From an uncultured Hungatella sp. (GTDB taxonomy: Bacteria; Bacillota; Clostridia; Lachnospirales; Lachnospiraceae): 61,484 nt of DNA. Location of the stretch: the NCBI GenBank assembly GCA_949879795.1, contig CATLBR010000019.1:1-61484 (forward strand). The letters run 5' to 3'. Shown here piece after piece: positions 23,880 to 33,130 of the stretch. The notes beneath the pieces are model-generated. The model saw only the letters and a program-made list of their open reading frames with translations, was not told the origin of the DNA and did no database searches. A program made the translations under genes and the position numbers. Each line of letters starts with the position of its first letter. Position 1 is the first letter of the stretch.

Positions 23880-25859
23880 ATGAGAAAAATGGTTGCAATT
23901 CTGTTAGGCATGACGCTTCTCCTCACAGCGTGCGGCGGGCAGGAAACTACCGCGACATCAGCGCAGGAGACAACGGCGGCCGAAACAACCGCAGCCCCGA
24001 CAACGACGGAAGCAGCAACAGAAGCGGCCACCACAGCCCAGGAGGGAACCTATATCCCTGGGACCTACACGGCAAGCGCCCAAGGAAACAACGGCCCGGT
24101 AGAACTGTCCGTGACGTTCAGCCAGGAGGCGATCACCGAGATCACCATCGGAGAACACGGGGAGACAGTCGGCATCAGCGATGGGGCCTTTGAGAAGATT
24201 CCCGCGGCGATCATCCAGTTCCAGAGCCTAGGTGTAGACACTATATCCGGTGCCACATACACCTCCCAGGCAATTTTAGATGCGGTAGCCGACTGTGTCG
24301 CCCAAGCAGGAGGCGACGCTGAAGCCCTGCGTGCTGTTCCGGTTGAAGGACAGGAGGAGGCAGGAGCCGGCGCTCTCGAAGACTCTGAAGTGGATGTCCT
24401 TGTAATTGGCGGCGGCGGAGCCGGCCTGTCAGCAGCGCTGTCTGCATCTCAGAACGGGGCCAGTGTTATTCTGGTGGAGAAATTGTCTGCTTTGGGCGGC
24501 AACACCTTCCGCTGCGGCGGCGCCTTCAACACTGCGGACCCTGAACGGCAGAAGGACATCCCCATGACGGAATCTTTGTCTTCCGCTGTGGAAAAGGTCT
24601 TGGCCCACGAAGATGTCAGTGATGAACATGCCCAGCTGAAAGCCGAAGTACAGAAGCAGTGGGATGAGTATAAGGCTTCCGGCAGCACCACGCTGTTCGA
24701 TACGCCGGAGTGGCATGCTCTGCAGAGTATTGACGCCGGCGACTATGAGGGCAACGTAGAGCTGGTCCGCACTCTTACCAGCAATACCCTTGATACATTG
24801 AACTGGCTGACAGACAACGGAGTTGAGTGGACCGACCAGGTCAGCACCGTGGTAGGTGCCCTGTGGAACCGTTCCCACCAAACGCCTAACAACAGCGGTT
24901 CAGATATCATAGCTGCTCTGGAGCAGAACGCGAAAGCGAACGGTGTGGATATCTATCTTGATTCAAAGGCGGAGGAGCTGATCACGGAAGACGGACGGGT
25001 GTGCGGCGCCGTGATTACTAATGCGGCCGGAGATAAAGTAACTGTTAAGGCTAAAAAAGGCGTTATCATGGCCACAGGCGGCTTCAGCGCCAATGTGGAG
25101 ATGCGTGTGAAATATAACCAGCAGTGGGAGGACATCGGCGAGTCTCTGACCACCAACAACACTCCCGGCGCTACCGGCGACGGAATCGTCATGGGCGAAG
25201 CCGTGGGGGCAAACTTAGTCGGCATGGGCTGGATTCAGCTGATGCCCCTGAACTCAGTTTCCGGAGGCGGTATCTCCGGCTACGTCAACAGTTCTCTGTA
25301 CTGCAACAAAGAAGGTAAGCGTTTTGTGGCTGAAGACCAGCGCCGTGATGTTCTGGCGGCTGCGGTTCTCTCTCAGACCGATAAGCTGTTCTACATCGTA
25401 TGCGATCAGAAGGAAGCCGAACTGCGTGGGAGAACTCCGGAGACTCTGGATTACATGGTACAGAACGGTCTGTTATACAGCGGTGATACGATCGCCGAGC
25501 TGGCAGAGAATATGGGAGTACCGGCAGAGGCCCTGGAACAGACGGTTGCCGAATTCAACGAGGCAGTGAAAGCCGGAAAGCCTGACGAGTTCGGCCGTAC
25601 CACATGGGAGAACACCATCGAAACCGGTCCTTTCTATGCTCCGTCTTTCTCACCGGCAGTTCATCATACCATGGGAGGCCTTGAGATCAACAACAACGGA
25701 GAAGTCATCAGTACCGACGGCGAGGTGATTCCCGGTTTCTATGCGGCCGGTGAAGTGACAGGCGGAATCCACGGTACAAACCGTGTCGGCGGAAACGCTG
25801 TTCCGGACGCGCTGTGTTTTGGCAAGATCGCAGGAGCTAATGCCGCTTCTAATGAATAG
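23880..25859 (+). CDS. Extracellular flavinylated FAD-dependent reductase lipoprotein (fumarate/urocanate reductase family)
   Basis: A 659-residue lipoprotein with lipobox LLTAC (Cys18) and a Thr/Ala-rich tether (about 20-57). Next comes an FMN-binding domain whose SGATYTS motif (about 123-129) is the ApbE flavinylation site. The FAD_binding_2 reductase domain follows, with Rossmann motif VIGGGGAGLSAALSAS (about 175) and a C-terminal HGTNRVGGNAV carrying the conserved active-site Arg; HHTMGG precedes it. The family reduces activated C=C bonds of organic acids such as fumarate or urocanate at the cell surface. The electron donor and acceptor here are unknown. It stands alone between a divergent and a convergent gene. 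Confidence 0.88.
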   Translation: MRKMVAILLGMTLLLTACGGQETTATSAQETTAAETTAAPTTTEAATEAATTAQEGTYIPGTYTASAQGNNGPVELSVTFSQEAITEITIGEHGETVGISDGAFEKIPAAIIQFQSLGVDTISGATYTSQAILDAVADCVAQAGGDAEALRAVPVEGQEEAGAGALEDSEVDVLVIGGGGAGLSAALSASQNGASVILVEKLSALGGNTFRCGGAFNTADPERQKDIPMTESLSSAVEKVLAHEDVSDEHAQLKAEVQKQWDEYKASGSTTLFDTPEWHALQSIDAGDYEGNVELVRTLTSNTLDTLNWLTDNGVEWTDQVSTVVGALWNRSHQTPNNSGSDIIAALEQNAKANGVDIYLDSKAEELITEDGRVCGAVITNAAGDKVTVKAKKGVIMATGGFSANVEMRVKYNQQWEDIGESLTTNNTPGATGDGIVMGEAVGANLVGMGWIQLMPLNSVSGGGISGYVNSSLYCNKEGKRFVAEDQRRDVLAAAVLSQTDKLFYIVCDQKEAELRGRTPETLDYMVQNGLLYSGDTIAELAENMGVPAEALEQTVAEFNEAVKAGKPDEFGRTTWENTIETGPFYAPSFSPAVHHTMGGLEINNNGEVISTDGEVIPGFYAAGEVTGGIHGTNRVGGNAVPDALCFGKIAGANAASNE

Positions 25860-25895
25860 TTCAGAAGCAGGTTGTGGGGAAGATAATCCTAAACA

Positions 25896-25935
25896 GGGGC
25901 GGAGGTGACGCATATGTGTCACCCCCGCCCCCTTA
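25896..25935 (+). terminator. GC-rich hairpin downstream of the FAD reductase
   Basis: GGGGCGG-A-GGTGAC pairs with GTCACC-C-CCGCCCC (25896-25931) about 37 bp after the stop codon. The following sequence (CTTAAAT) is only weakly T-rich. It probably ends the reductase transcript and may also block the convergent one. Confidence 0.6.
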
Positions 25936-26046
25936 AATCTCAAGAGACCGATTTCGGCAGCCGTACAATGGGACTCTGCCAATGTATAAAGAATACCCAT
26001 ATCTGATCCAAAGTCTCACCGAATTATAAAGAAAAGGCTTTTGGTT

Positions 26047-27510
26047 TTACATCTTCTCTCCGGGCACCACCGGAACAGCGCCTTCCGGAACAGGGCAGAA
26101 ATACCCCTGATACCGCTTCATCTTCTTCTCAAACTCCTCTTTGGCAGCCGCCAGAACCTCCTGCTTCTCAATCAAGTCCACGGCCGCAGCAGCCAGAACT
26201 TTACCTGCCAGAAGCATGCCCTTGTGGGCGATGGAAGTCTTCCCGCAGGATACGTTCTGCCATGAATGTCCCGGCGCCTGAGCCGGATAGGTGGCCGTGT
26301 TGATCTGGGCCGTGGGCACACACCAGCTCACGTCTCCTACATCTGTAGAGCCCATCCGAGGCTTCTCCGAATACAAATAGGGAATCAAAAAATCATTCAT
26401 GGGTTTCGTCCCGTGGCAGGATTTTTCGTCTACAAACTGATAAATATCCTCATCCTCGCCGGTGGCTGCCCCCGGCAGTTCTTTATTTTTCACTTCCACA
26501 GAGTCATAGAGGGCCTTGGCAAATGCCATCTCTTCCTTCGTGTACACAGGCATATCCACCTCATTGAAGTTCTCCCACAGAAGGGCCTCCAGAACCTTGT
26601 TGGGCACTGTGTTGGAGCACCCGTCAATAAACCGCTTCTCCATAGTGGTGTCGGTCATCATGGCGGCCGCCTGGGCGATCCGGTCTACTCTCTCCTGAAG
26701 GGCCATGGCATCCCTTGCCCATATAGACCGCACCATGTAGAGCACCTGGGCTCTTGGCTGCACCACATTGGGGGAATCCCCGCCAGCGTCGGTGATAGAG
26801 TAGTGAATCCTGGCCGTATCCGGCATGTGTTCTCTTAAAAACTGAACACCGATATTCATCAATTCTACGGCGTCCAGGGCAGAACGGCCAAACTCCGGCG
26901 CTCCCGCCGCATGGGAGGCCACCCCGGTAAACTTATATTCTGTCTGAATACAAGTGTTGCAGGTTCCGGAAGTCACCTGGTTCACGTTGCCTGGATGCCA
27001 GGTGAGAGCCGCGTCGCACTCCGCAAATACACCGTCTCTGGCCATAAATGCTTTGGTGGCGGCTCCTTCCTCTCCCGGGCAGCCGTAGAGGATCACTCTG
27101 CCGCTCCTCTCCCCCTTTTCCTCTAGGTATTTTTTTACCGCAAAAGCTGCAGCCATGGCTCCCGCTCCCAGCAGATTGTGGCCGCACCCGTGGCCGTTAC
27201 CGTCCGCCTCCAGTTCCTTCCTCACACTGCTTCCCGCCTCCTGGGAAAGTCCCGTGAGAGCATCATACTCTGCCAAAATTCCGATCACTGGTTTCCCTGA
27301 CCCGTAAGAGGCCCGAAAAGCCGTCTCGATTCCTGCAAAAGGATGCTCCACCTGAAAGCCTTCTTCCTCAAGTACATTGGCATACAGCTCCCCCGACTTA
27401 TACTCCCTCAGAGAAAGCTCCGCGAACTCCCAGATCCTGTCTGACGTGTCGATGATCACATCCGCCTTCTGGTCTATATATGACAGAATTTTCTTCTTGC
27501 TCTCAGTCAT
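26047..27510 (-). CDS. M20 family amidohydrolase, AbgB-like
   Basis: A 487-residue dizinc aminoacylase/carboxypeptidase. Metal-ligand motifs are GNGHGCGHNLLG (about 107), CPGEEG and LTWHPGN. Length and sequence resemble the B subunit of p-aminobenzoyl-glutamate hydrolase and related amidohydrolases, but no AbgA partner is nearby. It is 29 bp downstream of the ATPase of an amino-acid ABC importer and probably in its operon, so it may hydrolyse an imported N-acyl amino acid or peptide. Substrate unknown. Confidence 0.85.
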   Translation of the reverse strand: MTESKKKILSYIDQKADVIIDTSDRIWEFAELSLREYKSGELYANVLEEEGFQVEHPFAGIETAFRASYGSGKPVIGILAEYDALTGLSQEAGSSVRKELEADGNGHGCGHNLLGAGAMAAAFAVKKYLEEKGERSGRVILYGCPGEEGAATKAFMARDGVFAECDAALTWHPGNVNQVTSGTCNTCIQTEYKFTGVASHAAGAPEFGRSALDAVELMNIGVQFLREHMPDTARIHYSITDAGGDSPNVVQPRAQVLYMVRSIWARDAMALQERVDRIAQAAAMMTDTTMEKRFIDGCSNTVPNKVLEALLWENFNEVDMPVYTKEEMAFAKALYDSVEVKNKELPGAATGEDEDIYQFVDEKSCHGTKPMNDFLIPYLYSEKPRMGSTDVGDVSWCVPTAQINTATYPAQAPGHSWQNVSCGKTSIAHKGMLLAGKVLAAAAVDLIEKQEVLAAAKEEFEKKMKRYQGYFCPVPEGAVPVVPGEKM

Positions 27511-27539
27511 TCTATTTCCTCCATCTCATCTCTTAGCAG

Positions 27540-28289
27540 CTAATAAAGCACCTTGCTCAAAAACTCTTTCGTCCTGGGATTCTGAGGGTGATTGAACACC
27601 TCATCCGGAGTCCCCTTCTCGGCGATGATTCCTCCGTCCATAAACAGCACCCTGTTGGACACCTCTTTCGCGAACCCCATCTCATGGGTTACAATAACCG
27701 TGGTCAGCCCGGTCTTCACCAGGTCTTTGATAACCAGAAGCACCTCCCCCACCATCTCAGGGTCAAGAGCGGAGGTGGGTTCGTCAAACAGCATCACATC
27801 CGGCTCCATAGCCAGAGCTCGGACAATCGCGAGACGCTGCTTCTGCCCGCCAGACAGTTTCTTGGGATACTGGCTGATCTTGTCGGAAAGCCCCACTCTC
27901 TCCAGAAGCTCCCCTGCGATCTCGTCCGCCTCCGCCTGGGTCTTTTTTCCCAAAAGTACCGGAGCCAGGGTGATGTTCTTTCCCACGGTCAGATTATTGA
28001 ATACGTTGAAATGCTGAAACACCATCCCCATCTTCTGGCGATGTACATTGATGTCCACCTTCTTGTCCGTGATATCCGTCCCCTCAAAGTAGATGTGGCC
28101 GCTTGTGGGGGTCTCCAGCAGGTTGAGGCAACGGAGAAATGTACTTTTTCCTCCTCCGGAAGGCCCTATGACGGACACCACCTCTCCCTTTGAGATGTGT
28201 TCCGTCACTCCCCTGAGTACCTGAAGATTCCCGAAGGATTTATGTAAGTCCACTACCTGGATCAGTTCGTTCTCACCGTTCACTTGCAT
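27540..28289 (-). CDS. Polar amino acid ABC transporter ATP-binding protein
   Basis: A 249-residue GlnQ/HisP-like ATPase with Walker [10 protein letters not shown] (about 42-50), Q-loop, signature [18 protein letters not shown], Walker [16 protein letters not shown] and an H-loop histidine in VTHEM. Its start overlaps the permease stop by 17 bp. It forms the importer with the permease at 28273 and the lipoprotein at 28980. Confidence 0.93.
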   Translation of the reverse strand: MQVNGENELIQVVDLHKSFGNLQVLRGVTEHISKGEVVSVIGPSGGGKSTFLRCLNLLETPTSGHIYFEGTDITDKKVDINVHRQKMGMVFQHFNVFNNLTVGKNITLAPVLLGKKTQAEADEIAGELLERVGLSDKISQYPKKLSGGQKQRLAIVRALAMEPDVMLFDEPTSALDPEMVGEVLLVIKDLVKTGLTTVIVTHEMGFAKEVSNRVLFMDGGIIAEKGTPDEVFNHPQNPRTKEFLSKVLY

Positions 28290-28962
28290 TCATCCTCCTT
28301 TCAAGCACCGCGATCAGCTTTGACATGACAAAGGTCACGAGAAAATAGATGATACCCACGATGGTCAAGGGTTCCAACACCCGGTAGGTGATACCCTGGA
28401 TCGTCTTAAACTGGGTCATCAGCTCCCCCACAAAGAAGGTGGATGCCAGAGATGTCTCCTTGACGATGGCCACAAACTCGTTGCACAAAGCAGGAAGAAT
28501 GTTCTTCACCGCCTGTGGAAGCACAATATGAATCATGGTCTGCCTGCTATTCAGACCCAGAGAGCGGGCTGCCTCGGTCTGGCCCATATCCACCGCCTGA
28601 ATTCCGGAGCGGATGATCTCACAGACATAGGCTGTAGAGTTGACACAGCAAGCGATGAGCACACACTGAAACTCCGTAAGCTCCAGGAACGGCACCCATT
28701 GAGGGAGCATAAAGTAAAAGAAATACAGCTGAAGCAAAATGGGAGTTCCTCTTATCACCTCCACATAGACCGCAGCGATGGCGCCCAGAGGACGGAACTT
28801 TCCGATCCCCCACCTGCTCCTGCGCATCAGCGCCATGACGGCCCCGAACAACGTGCTCAACAGAACTGTGAGAAGTCCCATGAAAAGAGTCATTCCCAGT
28901 CCTTCCAGAAACAGTTTCCAGTACTGATTCCAGAGTTTAAACATTACACTGAAAAATTCCAT
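28273..28962 (-). CDS. Polar amino acid ABC transporter permease
   Basis: A 229-residue His/Glu/Gln-type permease with about five transmembrane segments. The coupling loop is near residues 140-160 ([21 protein letters not shown]), and [12 protein letters not shown] near residue 70 is typical of the family. It lies 17 bp downstream of the binding-protein gene. One permease gene implies a homodimeric channel. Confidence 0.93.
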   Translation of the reverse strand: MEFFSVMFKLWNQYWKLFLEGLGMTLFMGLLTVLLSTLFGAVMALMRRSRWGIGKFRPLGAIAAVYVEVIRGTPILLQLYFFYFMLPQWVPFLELTEFQCVLIACCVNSTAYVCEIIRSGIQAVDMGQTEAARSLGLNSRQTMIHIVLPQAVKNILPALCNEFVAIVKETSLASTFFVGELMTQFKTIQGITYRVLEPLTIVGIIYFLVTFVMSKLIAVLERRMNASER

Positions 28963-28979
28963 TCAGCTAAAACTCCCTT

Positions 28980-29927
28980 CTAATGTGTCTCAATTCCCAG
29001 AGAATCCGCCAATGCCTTGGCATCGGTCTTCCACTCCTCATAGAGGCCCGTCTCATTAACCTCCGCGATGATCTGGTTGACGGCGTTCAACAGCTCGTCG
29101 TTGCCCTTCTTCACCGCCACCACGTTGCCGTCGCTGTCATAGGCAAACTTAAACGCTGCCATGGCCAGATCCGGATAAGTCTTTACCAATGACTCACCGT
29201 TGTCACCGGACACTGCCACTGCGTCCACTTTTCCTGTAGTCAGCATCATGACTCCGTCAGTAACCTGGGTCACGATCTGCATCTGGACATCTTTGGGAAG
29301 CTGTTCCTGAACCAAAGTCTGCTGCAGAGAGGCGTTCTGAGCTGCGATCTTCTTGCCTGCAAAGCTCTCCGCGCTGTCATAGTCAGATGCCTGATCCTTC
29401 AGTACCAGAAGTCCCTGTCCCGCCGCAGAGTTTACATTGTAGCGTTCAGAGAGCCCAAGAGCCTCCGCACGCTGCTCCGTGTAGGCAAATCCTGAAATTC
29501 CTATATCGATGGTTCCGGATGCCAGAGCCTGCTGGATAGCCGAAAACTCCATGGGCTTAATCTCCAGTTCCACACCCAGCTGCTGGGCGATATATTTGCC
29601 AAGTTCAATGTCGGATCCCACATACTCTGTAGTTCCGGAGCTTACATCCTTAAACTCCCACGGTGCGAAATCCGGGGCAGTTCCCATCACCAGCTTCCCT
29701 GCCGCCTTGATCTTGGCCACGGCCCCGTCGGGAGCAAAATCTCCCTCTGCCTTTGAAGTGCCTGCCTCTGTCTGAGAAGCCTGTGACCCCTCTGCCGCCT
29801 GCGAAGCCTCGGCAGTTCCAGAAGTGGTATCTGTCGTTCCTGCTGCTGAGGATGAACCTCCCTGGCACCCTGCCAGTGTCATAATGGTCAATGCTGCCGC
29901 AACTGCTATTACAAGATTTTTTTTCAT
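28980..29927 (-). CDS. Amino acid ABC transporter substrate-binding lipoprotein
   Basis: A 315-residue family 3 solute-binding protein. Signal peptide and lipobox LAGC (Cys21), then a Ser/Thr/Gly/Ala-rich linker to about residue 60. The mature fold starts at KLVMGTAPDFAPWEF; SDIELGKYIAQQLGVELE and DIGISGFAYTEQR are family motifs. The start at ATG 29927 has AAAGGAGG upstream. It carries no clear specificity residue set that I can read. Its promoter at 29984-30012 is close to consensus. Confidence 0.92.
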   Translation of the reverse strand: MKKNLVIAVAAALTIMTLAGCQGGSSSAAGTTDTTSGTAEASQAAEGSQASQTEAGTSKAEGDFAPDGAVAKIKAAGKLVMGTAPDFAPWEFKDVSSGTTEYVGSDIELGKYIAQQLGVELEIKPMEFSAIQQALASGTIDIGISGFAYTEQRAEALGLSERYNVNSAAGQGLLVLKDQASDYDSAESFAGKKIAAQNASLQQTLVQEQLPKDVQMQIVTQVTDGVMMLTTGKVDAVAVSGDNGESLVKTYPDLAMAAFKFAYDSDGNVVAVKKGNDELLNAVNQIIAEVNETGLYEEWKTDAKALADSLGIETH

Positions 29928-29983
29928 AATATCCTCCTTTTCACGGCCCTGGCCGCACATGTATTCTCTATGTAATAGCAAGG

Positions 29984-30012
29984 ATTATATTGCATAAATA
30001 TTCTTTTGTAAA
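29984..30012 (-). promoter_or_regulatory. Promoter of the amino acid ABC operon
   Basis: The minus strand reads TTTACA (30007-30012), 17-bp spacer, TATAAT (29984-29989). It is about 57 bp upstream of the lipoprotein start and within an AT-rich stretch. Confidence 0.8.
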
Positions 30013-30123
30013 GGTTTTTTGTGTATATTTTTTATTTTTATGTATAATTAAACATTTTTTGGCCTGTGTTTTCCTTTGACCCGGCATTTTCCATAAGGCA
30101 GATCCTGTATATTCTTACAACTT

Positions 30124-31479
30124 TTATGCCATATGGTTATATTTTTCTTCGTCCAGCAGTCCCTCACTTCTGGCCACACAGATGCTGGTCACCGCGTCGC
30201 CCACCACGTTCAGGGCGGTCACAAGCATCTCGATGGGCCTGTTGATAGCCAGAATCAGGGAGTAAGCCAGCAGAGCTCCCTCGTTGATAAAGCCCACGCC
30301 GGACAAAATGGTAAACAGCACGATCGCCCCTGCTCCCGGAGCCGCGGGAGTTCCCGCAGATGCGATGAGGGCCAGGACAGCCACCACCACCAGCTGTGTC
30401 AGGCTGATATCATACCCCGCGCATCCTGCGATGAACACGGTGGCGATCACCTGCATGATGGCGGTTCCATTCATATTGATGGTCATTCCCAGAGGCAGCA
30501 CAAAAGAGGCAATGGTCTCATCCACTCCGAAACCCTCAGTGCATGTCTGAAAATTCAGAGGCAACGCCGCCGCGCTTGACGATGTGGAAAAGCCGAAAAC
30601 CGCCACATTGCTTATCTTTTTCAGAAAGATAACCGGGTTCAGTTTTGCCCCTACAGCCACCACCAGCGGATAGCCGACCAGGAGAAACACCATCAGCATG
30701 GCCACCGCCACCACCACGTAAGCCAGTGCAGGTTTCAGATAATTGATCCCATAAGTGGCAAATGTTCTGGCCAGAAGGACAAAGACTGCAAAAGGTGCGA
30801 ATCTGGTGACCACATAATTTAAGAATACCACCACCACATCATTGACTTCCTGAATCAGGGTCTTCAGGGTTTTTGTCTTCTCCTCCCCCAGGGCGTTCAT
30901 GGAAAGCCCCAGGCACGCCGCCACAAACACCACTGCCAGAACCGATGTGTTGCTTCCGAAGGCGCTGATGATGTTGGCAGGAACCACGTTGAGGATCACA
31001 TTCATAGGGTTGGCTCCTGTGGAACCTGCATTCCCTGTCAGGCCTTCCACCTGAGTGTTAAAAAGACCTGCGTGGTAAACGGCGCTCCCTGCACCGCAGG
31101 CCAGCACCAAGGCAAAAAAAGAGCAGATAAGAAACCAGCCGATGGTTTTCGCGGAAATGCGTCCCAATGTTCTGGTGTCTGATATCTGCCCGATAGCGAG
31201 AGTGATGGAAGTGAATACCATAGGTACAATCACAAGCTGCAAAGAACGAATAAACAACTGTCCGATCAAATAAAAAATACCAAGAGCGCTTTCAGCTCCC
31301 TGTGCTGTTACATCCTGAAATAAAAGGCTGTTGATCATATTCCATGTGGCTCCATGACCGGAACCGTTGAGAGACTCTCTCAGAAACATCAACAATAGTC
31401 CGGCCATAATGCCGCACACAAGAGAGATTCCCATCTTCTTTGCCAGCGAACCCGCTGGCTGCTTCTTCTGTCTTTCCAT
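30124..31479 (-). CDS. Dicarboxylate/amino acid:cation symporter (DAACS family)
   Basis: A 451-residue membrane carrier of the GltP/GltPh type. The reentrant-loop serine-rich motif FSTSSSAAALPLN (about 297) and TM7 motif GMTINMNGTAI (about 330) are present, followed by the HP2 segment ASAGTPAAPGAGAIVL. These form the substrate and sodium/proton sites in structural homologues. Likely substrates are glutamate, aspartate or C4-dicarboxylates. It lies upstream of the amino acid ABC operon but that operon has its own promoter. Confidence 0.9.
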   Translation of the reverse strand: MERQKKQPAGSLAKKMGISLVCGIMAGLLLMFLRESLNGSGHGATWNMINSLLFQDVTAQGAESALGIFYLIGQLFIRSLQLVIVPMVFTSITLAIGQISDTRTLGRISAKTIGWFLICSFFALVLACGAGSAVYHAGLFNTQVEGLTGNAGSTGANPMNVILNVVPANIISAFGSNTSVLAVVFVAACLGLSMNALGEEKTKTLKTLIQEVNDVVVVFLNYVVTRFAPFAVFVLLARTFATYGINYLKPALAYVVVAVAMLMVFLLVGYPLVVAVGAKLNPVIFLKKISNVAVFGFSTSSSAAALPLNFQTCTEGFGVDETIASFVLPLGMTINMNGTAIMQVIATVFIAGCAGYDISLTQLVVVAVLALIASAGTPAAPGAGAIVLFTILSGVGFINEGALLAYSLILAINRPIEMLVTALNVVGDAVTSICVARSEGLLDEEKYNHMA

Positions 31480-31516
31480 ATGTATCCTCCTGTAGTTGTT
31501 TGTCCAAATCTATGAG

Positions 31517-31525
31517 ATTATATCA
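31517..31525 (-). promoter_or_regulatory. Extended -10 promoter of the symporter gene
   Basis: The minus strand reads TGATATAAT (TATAAT at 31517-31522 with a TGn extension), 37 bp upstream of the start codon at 31479. I see no good -35 box, as is common for extended -10 promoters. Confidence 0.5.
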
Positions 31526-31679
31526 CAAGATCCCCGATTTGTATGCCCTTTTTTAAAAAACTTTTATTTTTTCCTGTTGTTCTAAAAGAGGGGAATCCCC
31601 GAACTTTTCGGTAAAAAATATGAACCGGGCAGGTATATTTTCATATGATAGAATATACTTTTCATAACAGGAGTATTGT

Positions 31680-33083
31680 ATGTTAGAAACCACAGTTATC
31701 CTGACACCTCTCCATTTTCTCTACCTGGCAGGGGTTATCGTGATTCTCACCGTGATGATCACGCGCAGAGACACCCCGGCCGTATGCATCGGTTTTCTGT
31801 TTCTCTTAGGGCTGACGGCATCAGGAAATCTCATCGGCGGCATCCAGACGGTTTTCAACGCCATGCTCTATGCCGCCAAAGAATTTATGGAGGTCATCGC
31901 CACCATCGCGCTGGTGACAGCCCTCTCAAAAATCTTAAGTGATCTCGGCAGCGACCGTCTGCTGATGCACCCTATGTCCCGGTTTATGAAGACACCTTCT
32001 CTCACCTGGTGGATCCTGGGGCTGACCATGCTTTTGTTCTCATTGTTTCTGTGGCCTTCTCCTTCGGTGGCGCTGGTGGGCGCTATTATGCTTCCCTTTG
32101 CGGTACGGGCAGGCCTGAAACCTCTCGCCGCGGCAATGGCTATGAACCTGTTTGGGCACGGCATCGCCCTCAGCTATGATGTTGTGATCCAGGGTGCTCC
32201 TGCCATCTCTGCCTCCGCCGCCGGAATCAGCACCAGCCAGATCCTCACCGAAGGCCGCCCTGTCTTTCTGGCCATGAGCGCAGCCACAGTGACTGCCGCC
32301 TTCCTCCTCAACCGGAAGTCTCTGTCCGCTCCCCCCCTCCCGGGTACTGAAAGCTCCCTGCAAACAGCAAAGACAGCAGACACCACCCGGGAGCAGGCCA
32401 ATTTCGGACTGTCCCGCCCTGCCCTGATTCTCGCCGCTGCTACTCCTCTGGCATTCCTGGCGGACATCGCCGCCATGCTGATCTTTGATCTCCGGGGCGG
32501 AGATGCCACCAGCATTGTATCCGGCACTGCAGTTCTTCTCATGTGCATCGGAGCCGCCATGGCATTTAAAAAAGACTGCCTGGAAAAAATCACCGGTTAC
32601 CTCACTGACGGTTTTCTGTTTGCCATCCGAATCTTTGCCCCTGTCATCGCCATCGGCGCCTTTTTCTTTCTTGGGGGAGAGGGTATCTCTTCTATCATGG
32701 GCAACGTTCCCACAGAAGGGATTATGAATGACTGGGCTGTGTGGCTGGCCTCCCACGCCCCCTTAAACAAATATCTCACCGGCGTTATACAGATGGCTGC
32801 GGGAGCCCTGACCGGCCTGGACGGCTCCGGATTCTCCGGTCTCCCGCTCACAGGCTCTCTGGCCAGTACATTCGGAGCAGCCACAGGAGCCTCCGTCCCG
32901 GTGCTGGCCGCATTGGGACAGATCACGGCAATCTTTGTAGGGGGCGGAACAATAGTCCCCTGGGGCCTTATCCCCGTAGCCGCCATCTGTGACATCAGTC
33001 CTCTGGAGCTGGCTCGAAAGAATTTCCTGCCCGTGGTCATCGGCTTTGTCTGTGCCTTTGGGGTGGCCTGTGTCCTTCTGTGA
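31680..33083 (+). CDS. Integral membrane transporter, GntP/DcuC-like (substrate unknown)
   Basis: A 467-residue polytopic protein with 10-12 hydrophobic segments, arranged as two similar halves around a hydrophilic loop at about 215-240. The halves contain the small-residue-rich segments MAMNLFGHGIALSYD and ALTGLDGSGFSGLPLTGS, which look like reentrant substrate loops of ion-transporter (IT) superfamily carriers such as GntP, DcuC or citrate transporters. I cannot fix the family exactly. The ribosome binding site is AGGAG. asnB follows after 47 bp and is likely co-transcribed, hinting at an amino or organic acid substrate. Confidence 0.65.
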   Translation: MLETTVILTPLHFLYLAGVIVILTVMITRRDTPAVCIGFLFLLGLTASGNLIGGIQTVFNAMLYAAKEFMEVIATIALVTALSKILSDLGSDRLLMHPMSRFMKTPSLTWWILGLTMLLFSLFLWPSPSVALVGAIMLPFAVRAGLKPLAAAMAMNLFGHGIALSYDVVIQGAPAISASAAGISTSQILTEGRPVFLAMSAATVTAAFLLNRKSLSAPPLPGTESSLQTAKTADTTREQANFGLSRPALILAAATPLAFLADIAAMLIFDLRGGDATSIVSGTAVLLMCIGAAMAFKKDCLEKITGYLTDGFLFAIRIFAPVIAIGAFFFLGGEGISSIMGNVPTEGIMNDWAVWLASHAPLNKYLTGVIQMAAGALTGLDGSGFSGLPLTGSLASTFGAATGASVPVLAALGQITAIFVGGGTIVPWGLIPVAAICDISPLELARKNFLPVVIGFVCAFGVACVLL

Positions 33084-33130
33084 CATCTGTCTTTTCACCC
33101 TGAGATATATTCTCGAAAGGAGTTTGCAAT

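Noticed and set aside
32040..32756. 238-codon minus-strand frame inside the transporter at 31680-33083
   Set aside because: Mirror of a GC-rich membrane-protein gene; the translation is charged low-complexity sequence without motifs.
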